Source: Cercospora beticola (taxonomy: Eukaryota; Ascomycota; Dothideomycetes; Mycosphaerellales; Mycosphaerellaceae). From it: a DNA stretch of 64,000 nucleotides. Below the pieces are notes generated by a model, which worked only from the letters and a program-made list of their open reading frames with translations, ran no database searches and was not told the origin of the DNA. Made by a program: the position numbers and the translations under genes. The stretch lies in assembly GCF_033473495.1 (NCBI RefSeq), contig NC_088942.1, positions 558,001 through 622,000 on the forward strand, in the 5' to 3' direction. This document shows, one piece after another, positions 1 through 13,860 of this stretch (position 1 is its first letter; every line of letters starts with the position of its first letter).

Positions 1-1
1 A

Positions 2-3000
2 GAATAGGTATTAAGGTACTAAAAGACTAGCCTCTATATAGCTCTAACCTTAATCTAATTAAGTACCTTTAGTAGCTTCTTAAGAACGTAGTCTATAAGG
101 TATTACCTTATTTTAACGATATAACTAATCCTAATAGATAGCGTAAGGAACTAGAACGTATATTGCTACTAGTATAGAATTAAATACTATTATACCGGAT
201 CCGTATAGTACTAGAGTTAATACTACGAAGAATATAGGCTATTATTAATACCGAGGGCTAGTATACTAAGTACTAAGATAATAGCGACAAACTAAGGCGA
301 TAAAGTAATAGATAAGGTACTTATTAAACAATCTACTTAAGTCTACGACCGCGAACTAAAGCGTTCGTACTAGAGTAGTATAACCGGATATCGTATATAA
401 TACTCGTTCGATATATCTAGTAATAACGATCTCTTTAAGAATCTTTTTACGTCCTTCTATAAGCGCTAGTAAAGCGGTAAGATCCTAGTCGACTCTGCCT
501 TCTAGAGTTAGAGCGCGTATAAACTAGTAAAGGTAGTAATAATACCTAGTCTTTATTCTTACCTCCGAGCTACTCGAAGAAATTAAAGAGTACTATAATC
601 GACCGGCTTCGGACTACGAGTATTAGACGCATTTTTATAGTTTCTAACGATATATAGATCGAGTTATACTAACGTTTCCTTAGTTGCAGATAGGTATTAT
701 TACGCTATCTTAAATATAGCTCTATATAGAACGAGACTAGGAGTAATATATAGCGATTACGTAGTATCTTCGAATAGAGTTATTATCGATTCGATCCCGA
801 GTATTTTATACTAGTCCTTATCGACTATAATCTACTCTTCCGTCTGCTTACTACTACGGGCGTTACCTCGTCCGATCTAACTTACTAGTAGCCTTCTCTA
901 ATCTCCGTTCCTCTTAGTACGAAACTCCGATATTTATATAGTCGTTATCGCCTTTTAGCTACTTAGGAGTACCTATATAGTCTCCTTACGAACGATTAGT
1001 AGTAGAGAGTAAAATTCTTCGACTCTAGTAGTACTACGTACCGGTCCTAGGTAAACCTACGCTAATACTCTATATAGTATTATCTATAGTATCTTAGGCG
1101 TCGTTACGATAGAATATAAATAATGCCCTTTAGTATAGCGATAGAGATATCTATCGCTATTATAGGATATATTTATAGTAAGGCAACGAAAGAGAGTAGG
1201 CTCGATAGTAGGTCCTATTATCTTAGACGAAAGATAAGAATTTAATACGAATAGAACGCTTCTATTATAGGAGTCTAGTTAAATCGCTAGATAGTCTCCT
1301 CCTCTTTAGTAGGTTATAGTCCGGTCTATAGCTAGGTATATTTAATCGTATCCTCTCTCTATAGTACTTCGAGGTCTATTAGGCTAAATAATACGCCTAT
1401 TACTCCGCGCTAATATAATCTAGGAATTGTATTACTATATTAAGAGGATTCGATCTCTATAGGCTAGTATTATAAGATTTAATATAGATAGTAGTACTCT
1501 AGACGTTAAGACTATAAAACTCCTTAAACTCTAGTCTTCTTAGGACTCTATCTACGATACTCGTCGTATTCGCTAATAGATAGAAGAATAGGCTATCTTC
1601 TCGACTATTTATAATCGAGACACTTGCGATCGCCTTCTAATAAGAATTCTAGAGTACTCGAGGATCCTTATACTTCGCTTTTTTACTAAGAATACTATCT
1701 ATCTATAGTCGTATTATATAGCGCTCTAGTATCTTCTACTAGATCGAATTATAATAGAAAAAACCTTCTATATTACCTTCTATAATAGATTCTTCTATTA
1801 TAAGAAATACTTTTTAGCTAACTTCGTAGAACTATACCTATAGAGAATATAATATTCCTCCGACCTCGGAGACCTTCTATATAGCTATCTTAGGAGAGAT
1901 AAAGATTATCCGAGGCTACTCCGAGCTTAAATCGTGCTCGGTCGAGTTTAGGAGCTAGCTTTTAATACGTACCGGCTTAGTTTCTACTCCGACTAAATCT
2001 TACGTATTATAAAGATATACCCGGCGCTACCTACTCTAGACTACCTCTCGCTCGAGCCTCCCGAGCTTTTATATAACTAGATAGAAACACCTATTAGAGC
2101 GCGGTATAACCGACTATCTTAATTAAGCTTAGATCGAGACTAGAAATATCTTTTCCTCTACGCGGTTTTCGAAGCGTCGTAACTATAGCCTAAGTAGTAT
2201 ATTACTACGTTCTATATACTCTAGGATATTATACGTTCGTTCTAGGGCCTCTCTATACTACTATATAGCTACGAGAAGGATAGGTTCTAGAAGGTCGAAG
2301 CCTATAAATACTTCGAGTACCGGACTACGAACCTATCCGAGCTCTTTTACTAGACTTCGCCTAATAATCTAAGAGAGCCGTATAACTAGGCTTCTTAAGC
2401 TATAGACGATACTTTAGAGTAAGATTTCGATAATTTATTCTCTAGAGCTTATAGGAACGATAAGAAGGCTTAGTATATTTAGGCAGAGACTAGAGCTACT
2501 TAGGATTAAGCGTATCTCTACGAGCTCTAAAGACTCTAAGAGTAGGTCTAGGAGCGCGATAGGAAATTAGAAGAGATAGAGGCTAAGCTCTATAAGCTCC
2601 TGCCTCTAGATAAATTTCGAAGAGGTACTATAGAAGCTTAAGCGCTATCCTAGATTATAGAGTACTAGAACGTAGAGATCGAAGAGCTATAGCGTAGATA
2701 GTCGTAAAGTATAGCGGATATCGAGGAACTATAGCGACTTTATAAAGTATATAAAAAATATTAAGAACTAGAAGCTAGTCTCGTACTAAAGGACTAACTT
2801 ATTTAAAGCTTAGAGTATAAGGCTCGAGAGCTAGATTATTACGATATATAAAGAGAATAAGAGTTTTAAACTTTTCGAGAATACGCTTAGGAGCTAGAAT
2901 AGCTACGTATTGCCGCTATAGAAAGGGGGCAACTAATATAAAGCTTAGAGCAAAATACTAAAGAGCTAGATAATATCTATAGAGACGCTATATATAGAGA

Positions 3001-4570
3001 ACGAGAAATTCGGTCTCTTTAGGAATAGACTTAGGAGCTCTATAGAGATATAATATAAGAGGAGTAGTCTCTAAAGGAGACGACTAATAAGTTAAACGAG
3101 CTACGTAAATAGAGAGCGCGTTAGTAGTAGCTAAAATCGAAGGCAAATAGAGTCTAAGTAGATATTATAGAAATTAATCTAGGAGGTCTTAACGACCTAG
3201 AAACTTCCGAATAGGCGACGTAGTCTAATCCTACGAATACTTAAAAGCGCGAGACTATATTCCCGGGTCTATTATATAGCTAGAGCGGCGACGCTATAGA
3301 ATATAATTATAGAGATTAAGAGGACTAGGAGGTATTATACGATAAGAGCAATAATAGCGTCGTAGATTAAAATAAAGAGAGTCCTCCGAATAAGTCGGAG
3401 GATATAAATAACTCGATAATACTATCGGATCTAGCTAAGGCACGAAAGCGCGGTACGATATTCCTAGGTCTATTAGAGAGTTAGAGCGCTAGTAGCGCTA
3501 TAGAATACTCTACTACTATAGATACTATAGCTACTATAAGTATATCGCCTTTATATCGAAAAGGTAACGACGTCGATAGAGCTACTAGATATCCTCTAAC
3601 GCTACTAGATATAGACCGATTAGAAGTAGCGACGATACTAGATCTAGATTATATTTGTCGAACGGAAGCCTATTCTTCTACTAGTATTCCTCTACCGGAC
3701 TTAGCTTCGAATAGATATTATATAAATCTAGCTTAGAAGCGGCCGTCTAATAGTATTATACCTTATACCTATAATTCCGGTCCGGTAATAGCGTCCGACG
3801 CTACTACTATAACCGACGTAGATCGTAATATATATTAAGTAAGGAAAGTCTAGTACGAGTTAGATCCGAGATATTAGTATAGAACTCGTAAAGGGCTATA
3901 ATAAGATAGAGTCTATAGACGTCTACTTACGTTTTTTAAAGAGAATATAGTAATAAACGGACGGTTAGTCTTTATAGCCTCGAACTACTCGATAGAGGCG
4001 CTAGTTAGCGCGAACTCCTATTAGAAGACGGCTACGCTATAGAATAAGGAGAATAATATTCGTATAGACTTATAGTAATTAAAAATAGAGTTAATAGAAC
4101 TCTTCGAATAACGAAGTTTCGTAGTCTCTCGATAGGAAAACTCTAGGAGTTATCTATAGGTATAGAACCTAGATAAAGTAACGAAGGAGCGATTTATAGA
4201 AGATATAAACCGCTTACGAAAGGCGAACGGGCGCTTAGCGGTAGCGCTTCTAAAGAGGCCGAGCGGCTCTAAGTCTAGTTCTAAGGAGTAGCCGGTAGAA
4301 TTACGAACTATATCTACTACTAAGCTATAGGATAAGTTATATAAAAGGCATATAGTAGAGACTATAGATACGGATATATATTTTGTCCTCGGAGTTATTA
4401 TTAAGTAGTATAGCGTTAATTAATCGCTAGTAGCTAGATATCCTTATTCTATAACTCGTCTCGGGATCTCCGCTTCGAGTACGCCCGATAATAGTTCTTA
4501 TAGATTATAACTTGCGCGAGATAAGAGTCCTAAGAAGCGAGTATATAGCTATACGGCACGTTATTACTTT
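2..4570 (+). pseudogene. Long coiled-coil protein relic, unidentified family
   Basis: One + strand frame (codons starting at positions equal to 2 modulo 3) can be read from the window edge to about 4570, roughly 1,520 codons, with only TAG/TAA stops of the kind RIP makes from CAG, CAA or TGG. Protein-like character is clearest from about 2400: codons 800-1060 are rich in Glu, Lys, Gln, Leu and Arg with heptad-like spacing, which suggests a coiled coil. Downstream the chain becomes polar, and a motif of the form KR-x-TIF-x-GLL-x-SQS occurs twice (3245-3304 and 3446-3508) in the same frame. The 5' third is hydrophobic and aromatic and less convincing. No catalytic motif or known family is recognised. 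The 5' end may lie outside the window and no ATG is available to set a start. The 3' limit is where the protein-like pattern fades. The frame is supported; the function is unknown. Confidence 0.5.
3245..3508 (+). repeat. Imperfect in-frame duplicated motif, spaced 201 nt
   Basis: Two segments starting at 3245 and 3446 both encode KR-x-TIF-(P/L)-GLL followed about ten residues later by A-I-E-Y. The spacing is 201 nt (67 codons), so they stay in the frame of the long relic. This supports the frame as real coding sequence and suggests a short repeated functional motif in the lost protein. Confidence 0.5.
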
Positions 4571-7500
4571 TAAAAATTAGTTTATAGTCTATATTAAGCC
4601 TATCTATATACGCTAAATCCGATACTTATATATATACTAATACTATTACTCGATTAGTATAGTATAGTTAGTAATTATAGTCGAGGTTAGCGTTTAGTTC
4701 TTAGTAATATAACCGACTCTATTCTCTACTACTAACTAAAAGCTAGCGTTCTAGCTTATAACTTTTAGAATTTATAATATAACTTAATATATTTAAATAT
4801 AATCTATCGATCTTAAAGTTATATTATAGCTAGTATTTCTTCTATTTAATAAGAAGCTATATAATAACCTTATAAGAGCTAGGATCTTCGTTATTAGTAT
4901 TATTATATTCGTTAACTTCTAGTACTCTATTAGCTTAGAAAGTAGAGAATAATACCGAGCGAGTAAGATATAGTTTAGTCTATTAGCGAAAGATTTAAGC
5001 GCTAAAGTAAGCTTTTACTAAAGAAAGGAGCCTATTACTATAGAATATAGAAGCTACGAGTAGTAGCTCTAGATAAATTTATACTATTAATATCTATATA
5101 TATTCGACTTTAGTTATATTACCTATAAGAATAATAGATAAAATAACTTCGTTACTCTAGGAATATATTCCTATATATATATCGTAAGTATTTAATTTTC
5201 TTTCTCTATATTATACTAAATACGAACGTTCTATAGTCTTATTTCGTATCTCTTAAAATACCGATATAATACGAATACGTATCTTAGTAAGTCTATCGGT
5301 TCTTATTATAGAGTTTAGTAACTTCGAGTCTCTTTATACTTAGAATACGTATATTATATTAATAGTAGCGAAGTAGGTCGTTTACTATTATAATCTTCGG
5401 TAGAGTAAGTAACTAATATCTTTTCGACTAGAGTAAATCCTACGTTAATATTAGTCTTTTACTTTTATATAAACTAGATAAGGCCGTAGACGTACTAGTA
5501 TACTATTTATAGAGTAGTCTCGGCTTTCTAGTAAGGAGTCTCCGAATTCCTATTATACTACTTTAGTAATATATAAAATAGAAATCTCGAAATCTTATAG
5601 AGGTAATAATTACGCTATAAATCTTAGAGTTCGTATAGGAAACCTCGCTATATATTAGAAGTATTATACTTAATAATTAACTTTTCTGCTTACTAAGTTC
5701 TACTCTAGGTATACGTTACTAAATTATTAAAATATTAGAACTCTTCTACTTTTACTATAAGAAAGAGCTACTCTAAGATAAGCTTATAAATTATAAGCTA
5801 TATACTACGAAGATATTAATATATAAGTCGTATCTACTAGGACGTAGGCTATATAGTACTAAATATACTACTCTAAGGATATACTAGAAGAACTATAATA
5901 GCTTCCTTATATAAAGTTCTATTCTAAGCTCTTATAACTCTTTAGGAGTTTCTCGCTTCCTTATATACTTACTTCTCTTAAGGTTCCTTTACTTATATTA
6001 CTTTATTCTCTAGAGCTAACTACTATATACTATTATCTTTACGAATCGGTATTAACTTAACTATAGTAGAAGGACTCGAGAGCTACTAGATTAAGCGTCT
6101 AGGATTCGTTTATAAGTAATTTTCTTACGTCTTATTACTACGATCTAACTTTCTACTTAGTATTATTATATTAGTACTCGTAGAAGATATACGTTATAGT
6201 TTTATAGGCGGTATACGTCTAGTAATCGATAGCTTATCTTACTATTATAAGAATTATAGAAATAGGATAAGTAATAAGCTATAGAGACTTAGAAAGAATA
6301 TAAATCGTACGATTATCTATACTATAAAGCCGGCGTATTTCTTTCTAATAGCTCTATAGTATATTACTATATATAACGATCTCGGACTATAGTTATATCG
6401 CCGCTACTCGAAGTATTTAAGTTATATCGAACGTTTTCCCTTTTAACTAATACTTTAATAATATTCGCCGCTATATTATAGCTCCTATATAGCCCGACTA
6501 AGTAAATATAAACTCGGAGACTTAATTTCCCTACCTTCGCTAGTATTATAAGTAACTTATAACTATAGTACGAGCGCTATATACTCTAAAAGATACTAGG
6601 TATTTACCTATATCGCTATTCTATATAATATTATAAATATATAATAAAGCTCTCTACTCTAAGTACTATTCTCTATAGCTTATCTAGAGAGACTAACCTA
6701 TATAATATTATATTAAGGGAAGCGCCTACTATCTGCTTACGAACCTCTCTTTTTACTTTTATAGTTTTAGATACTATAATTAGAGTTCCGAAGAATATTA
6801 GGCTCTATAGCTATACTAAGCTATACCGGCCTATTATAATCGATATTATAGATACTAGGTAGCTTACTCTTATAAAGTAGGTCCTATAAATCTCGGCTTA
6901 AATCTACTATAGCGCTATTAATAAATATATTAGTAGTTATAGGATCCGACGTCTACTAACTAACGCTAACGTAGCTCGTATATCTATCGATAACTATCGC
7001 TATAGTAGAAGTTTTCGTACGCGAGTTAGTAAACGTCTATTTCTTCTTATAGCTCTCTAGCTTCGGCTATAATTAAACTAAAGAATTATAAGGCGTCTAG
7101 ACTACTATATAGAGCGAACTCTCTAGCTCGATATTATAGCGAAATACTCCGCCTAGATAGTTGTATATAGAAGCTATCTTACCTCTAATAGTATATAAAG
7201 TAACGCTATAATTAGTACTATAGTAAGTAAGAGTCTAGTTTATATAGTAGGAATTCCTAGTCTCTCTCTTTACTTTATAGGAAGCGTAACTTAGCTACGA
7301 ACTAATTAATTATATCGATACGAGCTAAGTACTAAAATCTATTATTAGTATCGAAGCTTCTTAAGTAGTAGAAGTTATATTAGAGGATTATATCTAGAAG
7401 GAGCTTTCCTTATATAATAGTAAATAGCTAGATTTATTAAAGAGTCTTAGGCTACTATTAATATAGGTACTAAAGCCTCTAGATATAGATTACTAGTATC

Positions 7501-8829
7501 CTAAGGTATATATTAGAATAGAATTATTATCGGAGAAGTTTCGATATAAGCTCTTAGTAGGTACCTTACCTAGTATATAAGAGAAAATTAAGCTTCCTAG
7601 AATATAATAGAGTAGATTTATTCTTAGGTCTAGGTTTCTAGAAAGCTTAAATTAAAAATAAAGATAGTAGAAGCTTCTATAAATAGTATCTAAGGAATCT
7701 AAACTATCGCTAGAAGTCGCTTACTTTTTATAGGAATTTTCGTTCGTATATATACTCTTTAAGAGAGAGGTCTTAGATAGTATATACGTACTATATCTCG
7801 TACGCCTTCTAAATAGAGTCCTAGATACTAAGAAGCTTCTTCTATAGTATAGTACTTTAAGATTATCTTTACTAGAATTATTCGCTAGAGGACTATAGAA
7901 TAGAAGTAATCGTTTACGTTAGTATATATATTAGTATACCGTTAGAGTAAGTAGCTCGTAGGAAAGGGTCTATATATACTAAAGACCGAAAATCTTATTA
8001 ACTATTCTACTCTATTATACTCCGAGTTATAGACTCTATCGATCGGGTCGTATAAGTTAGACTACTAGTAGAGCTAGTACGGAGATATAAATATCTATAT
8101 ATTTCTTTTATATACTATCTATATAACTTTATACTATACGAATAGCGTCTCTCTATAATCTATAAACTATAGCTACTAGCTTCGACTCTCTAGTATTAAT
8201 AAATTCGAGTATTATAACTACTCTACTTCTCTTAGACTAGCTACTTCCTATATAGTAGTACCGACCTAGTCGCGGTACGCTATTACTAGCTAAAAGTCTA
8301 ACTCGAATAAACGAACGTTAAGCTATTATATTTAGAAGACCTAAAGCTAAACTTCTTTATAAAGTCGCTAGTAACTAGAAACTACTTTTCTTAGCTAGAG
8401 TTCTCTATAGGCGATAAGAGTACTTACCTAAGATAGCTACCTATCTTCTCGGCTCTTTTATCTCTAGCTAAATATAGCTCTCTATATCCGGAATATTATA
8501 AATTATTTTTAGATATTAGCCTATCTACTTAACCTTTATAATAGAGCTTACGAGTCCCGCTTCTTCTAAGATCTAAATAGTATTCTAGTAGATATAGATA
8601 GAGATATCTAATAACTATAAACTATTAGCTATATATAAAGCGTAATTAGAAGAAACCTATATCGAATTCTATATCTTTATTATCTATAATACTCTATATC
8701 TACTATTATAATCGATCGTAATATTCGTCTATTTACTAGACGAGCTTAATACGACGAGTCTTAATAGACGCTAACTTAGACTAATCTATTAGGAACCTAA
8801 TAAATAGAAGCTACGCGAAAATACTATTA
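4571..8829. other. RIP-degraded DNA, no assignable gene
   Basis: About 4.3 kb with the CpA/TpG depletion of the rest of the window and retained CpG. Short protein-like runs can be read on the + strand (for example near 4950-5450 and 7020-7200), but I could not hold one frame long enough or match a family. No LTR, terminal inverted repeat or reverse transcriptase motif was seen. Confidence 0.4.
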
Positions 8830-9480
8830 CTAGATATAAATATAATAATAGTACTAAATTCTTCTAGATAAATAGGAGTCCTATATAGCTCTCTTAGCTA
8901 CGCGCGACTACCGAGTAAAGCTCTATTATAATTCTAGATTTGCCTAGTCTAGCTATAGTTTTAATAGATTACTATAGAGATCGAATAAGCGGCCGACTCT
9001 CCGGGAATAGATTACTACTATATAATCGTAAAAGAGTACTACTAGAAGATAGAAAACTCCCGCTACGTTAGTATTATAAGATAGATATACTAGCTAGAGA
9101 CGATCGTCTATATATAGCTTAGTTTTAGCTCGAGAACTAGCGAACTTCCTAGCTTTTCTATCCGAACGATATAGATTATATATAGCTCCGATCTATCCTA
9201 GCTAATATTCTAGTAGATATAGTAGGTATACCGGACTCTAGACGTAAGTAGGAACGCGCCTATTACCCCTAGTATTAACGAGTAGTTAAAGTAATTCTTT
9301 AGTTAAATATACTCCTAGAAGTAAACTATAAGAATAACGCTAAGAGTAAGATAGCTATATAGGAACTACTTATATACGAACCGACGTATTAGAGAAAGAA
9401 CTACTAATAAGACTACTATAATAAAGTACTATATACGTAAGCGGAATCGGAGTATTCTTTATATAATTAACTTATAATAA
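8830..9480 (+). pseudogene. Protein-coding relic, unidentified (two frames)
   Basis: Two overlapping + strand tracts read like protein once RIP stops are ignored. The first (about 8830-9250, codons in phase with 8967) is basic and leucine-rich, with runs such as SGNRLLLYNRKRVLLEDRKL. The second (9241-9480, phase of 9241) has NAPITPSINE followed by an Arg/Lys-rich helix. The change of frame near 9245 could be a lost intron or an indel. No family is recognised. A further possible continuation at 9775-9900 is basic and tyrosine-rich but too short to call. Confidence 0.35.
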
Positions 9481-12400
9481 TACCTATAATTCTATCTTTA
9501 TTTAAGATCGTATATTCTTATAGTATAATTACTATATAAATAATCTCTTAGGCCGTAGCTATAATCTCGAGTAATCTATAGATAAAATAATACGTCTATA
9601 AAGACTATTCTAATATATAGGACGCGAAACTAAGCTACTAGACTAATATAAGTAGGATTAAATAAACGAGAGTAAGTTATTCTATATAGGTACTAGCTTC
9701 TAGGAGACTTCGAATCCGGTAGATATTATACGCTACTATTATAGCCTAGTAGGTAGCTAATACGAAGGTCTCCGCCTACGTAGAGTTTAAGCTAATTAGA
9801 TATCCCGGTTAGAAAACTTATATATATACTAAGTATCGTAGAATAATTTAGGATAAGGGTCGATAGACTAGAGTATATAGCTATTATAGACTTCTATATA
9901 ATAATCCGAGTCTAAGGAGCAATAGTAGAACGATAGTATATATCTCTTAGACGTATATAATAATATAGTATCGAGATAATATTCGAACTAGCTAGAGTTA
10001 TTATATATCTTAGTAGCTCTATATCTATTAGAAGGAGAGTTAGATATTCTATTTCTAGTAGTAGCTACCTAGTGCCTCTTCGAGTACGTATAGCGATAGT
10101 ACTATATATATCGAGATAAGTAGGAGTATCTTATTTCTATTTTATTACTATTAGCTATATACGTAGACGAACTTTAACTATACTATAAACTATATATAGA
10201 GTAAAAGAATACTTTCGATAGGTCCGTACTATACTATATATATAGAGTAAATAGCTTAGCGAACGATTTTATATAGACGTCTATATCTATATTATCTATT
10301 AAGGTCGATAGTACTTATATATAGCTCTCGAGAGCTAGGTAAGTAGAAGGAAGTCTAATATAAATATCGATACTAACCTATATATAGAACTATAATTAAG
10401 TAGAAGAAAAGAAATAATATAGTATACTTATTAACTTCTTTATAGAACTATAACTCTCGCTATTATACTTACCTTTACTATTATAAAGTATAAATATAGC
10501 GAATATAACGGCGAAACGCCGTCTAGCGCCCCGGAGTAGTAGTCGAGACGATATAATATCGTAGTAGATATATTCGATAGGAGAGACTAAGAGGCCTAGT
10601 ATATCTAGTATTAATTTCGTAGTAGGTACTATAATTATATAAGAGGATATAGTAACGATATCGATATAGTAAGACGGATACGATTCTAGTATATCTATAC
10701 GCTACTAATACATTATACTTTATAATATATCTTCTCGTATTAACCTATCTAGCTAAGAGATCTTAAATATTCTACGATACTCTACTATAGATATACTCCT
10801 AAATAAGACTTAACTTCTATAGCTCTATAGCTCTAGTAGAGCCTTATAGTCTATATAGCGTAGCTATATCTCCTTCTACTTATAGTAGGATATAGAAGTA
10901 GCTTATTAGGTTATCGATAAAATATAGGCGTTATACTTATATAAGGTAGATAGTAGCGCTTATACTAGGATACCTCGTTATAGAGTTAGTACTAGTATTA
11001 TTTATATAGCTTATAAGATATATATACTAACTTAGGATATAGTATTAGTATAAGATAGGGAATTAATTAGCGTAGTAAAATTAGTTTTATAAGCGACGAA
11101 ACTATAGACTCTTATCTCTATATTAATATATCTACTTATCTAACTATATCCTCTACGTAGATTCGAGCTAAGTCGCGACTAGATACCTAGACCTCTAGAT
11201 AGTATAGAGAAAGGTATATAATTTCTAAGCTTTAATCGCTATCTCTAGCGACTATATAGAATTTTCGAGTTCTCGAGTATCTTTTATTAGAATAACTTCT
11301 ATAGTACTACTTTAGGAAGCAGATATAGGACTTAATATACTACTAATAAAGCTTTATACTCTCGACTATATATTAATAAATAAAGAGAGTATAGAACTCT
11401 TCTAGTTCTCTATCCTATACTTAATATAAGTAGATAGAAGAGCTTATCCGACTAGGAGACTATTATAGAATTCTCTATTCGGCTAGGTATAGTCGCTTCT
11501 ACTACTATTAATATCTAGTAGTAGCTATAGGTTCTCGAGTATCTTAGGCGAGGAAGGAAATAGTATAGAAGGTCGGTATATTAGATCTAGGTCGAGTTTT
11601 CTATACTTCTATATTTTAGAGAATAAAAGTATAGTCTACTATTCTATAGATTTTAGCTAATAGGAAACTACTTTAGTATAGCTAGTACTTACTCTTCGAT
11701 AGTAATAGCTTCGTTTCTATATTAGTACTAGCTTATAGTAGTACTATTAGTTTTAGCGCTAATAATAAATCTCGCTCGAGTCGTAGACTACTATCGGAAG
11801 AGTATTAGGAGGTACTTTAGCTAGTATATAGTATAGAAAGGTCGTCGAATATAGTTAGAGAATATTATCGAGACGTTATTAGCTTAGATATAGGAGCCTA
11901 CTCGACTATAACTAGTAGCGGTATAATCGAGAGCTTAGCGTCGCTAAAAATAAGTAAGTATTATTAAAAACTATATCTCGTAAGTAGAAGGATATCCGTA
12001 TACCTTTTATATATCTTCTCTATCTTCGTATCGAAAAGTAGCTATTAGGAAAGTATACGAATTACTATAGACGCTATACTAGATAAGGAGAGAGTTATAT
12101 TTAATAGATAGGCGTTACGCTAAGCTACTAGATAGAAACAATCGAGTAGTAAATATATATATATAGTATAGTTTATAATATAAAGTCGAAGTATATATAA
12201 CTTATATCCGAGCCTAAGTCTTAAGGAGACTAAAGTATAAACGATCTATATAGAGGACTTATAACTAGAAGCGTCCTCTATAGTACCTTTATATAGATAT
12301 ACTATAACGTCGTTACTCTTATAAATTATATTCGCTAGTATAACTATAGATAACTATAGCTTACTTTCGAATTACTTATACGACTATATTTAAGGCGGCG

Positions 12401-13484
12401 TAGAATCTTAAATAGAAATTATACGTTAGCTTTTATAGCCGTAATTAGCTACTCTAATAAGCGAAGAGAATAATAAGGATATACTTTCGTCTATATATAT
12501 AAGAATAAGCTAATATATAAGACTCTATATATTTACTATAGTATTACTAAGGATACTATAAGAGTATACTACTTAGCGCGTAAGCCGGCAATTACGTAAG
12601 CTATGCCTCTAGACCTACTTTCCTAAATTAATCTTAATACGTATAGATAACTACTACTATAAGCGCTATACGCTAACCTTTAGACCTATATCTCTTATAG
12701 TTCGAGTATAGTATTTTTATATCCTAGCGAGAGCGCGTCGGTTATAGTAGGAGATATAGCCTCGTAGTATAGTACTATAGGTATAACCGAAGCTTTAGCT
12801 TCGAGTAAGTTTATATCTATTAGCCTAGCTTTCTTCGCTATAGGAAAGCTTTAGTCCTATAACTTATTAGATAAATCGATAGCGAAAGAGAAAAGTAAAT
12901 AAATAATCTATTTCTAAGTTAGTAGCTACCTATAGTATTCGTATAAGCTATAGATATAAAACTATTTATAGAAAAGAATAACTAGGTAGATACTAGCTTC
13001 GTAATCTATAGCGATCTAGTAGGCTTTCCTCTTTAGTATCTAATAGCGTCGGCAGAATTTGTCTTTAGATCTACTAGAGTAGAGTCTCGGTACTATATCT
13101 ACTATAGTACGAACGAATATAGGCCGTTATAGTTCGACTAAGAAGCTTATCGAGATATAAGGAGTTTATATTAACTCTTCGTATATCTACTTCTATAATA
13201 TATAAACGTACTACTAACTTCTCCTCTAGAATCTATAACTCTCTTCTACTACTTTATAATTTACTTTTAGTAGCTAGAATAAGTTAAATAGTATAAAGAG
13301 GCTAGAGTATATATTTATCTCTTTATAGCGACTCTCTTTATACTATTACTAACGCTTCGTACGCTCGATTACTACTATTATAGATATAAGAAATAATCTA
13401 ATAGAGCGCCTATCCGATATAGTCGATAGTAAGAGTATACCGATATACTCGATATTTATAAAGAATATATCGCTTACTTATACT
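9481..13484. other. RIP-degraded DNA, no assignable gene
   Basis: About 4 kb of TpA-rich, CpA/TpG-poor sequence. Many stop codons occur in all frames and no continuous protein-like frame was found, apart from a short basic run near 9775-9900. No transposon termini were detected. Confidence 0.4.
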
Positions 13485-13860
13485 ATACCTAGTATAGAAA
13501 TTAGAGACGACGCTCTCTCTATTACTAAGATTACTATAACTAAAGCCGAGGATACTTCTACTATAGAGACTCTATAGTTTCTACTAGAGATTACTCTTCC
13601 GCTTCTAATAAGTATCGAGTTCGGCTAGCCTTTATAGGCCTCGCTTCTACTTACTCTAAATCTATCTATATAGATAGATACTATTCTACGCCTAAAGTAA
13701 GATACTACTTATACTATAGTATATAGGCCTATATTATAAGTATCGTAGCTACGAAAGTATTATATCTTTAATAATAAGCTTAGATAGAGATATATATATT
13801 AATCTTCGTTTCTAATATACTAATTAGTACTAGAGATATAGAGATATAATATTATACTAG
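13485..13860 (+). pseudogene. Short protein-coding relic, unidentified
   Basis: A + strand frame (phase of 13497) reads as a polar to hydrophobic protein segment of about 125 codons, with runs such as IRDDALSITKI and LQFLLEITLPLLMSIEFG. Only RIP-type stops occur inside it. There are no diagnostic motifs and no transposon hallmark, and its limits are approximate. Confidence 0.3.

Noticed and set aside
9075..9110. DD-like codons suggesting a reverse transcriptase near 9090
   Set aside because: The context is a GACGATCGTC palindrome with no neighbouring RT motifs on either strand.
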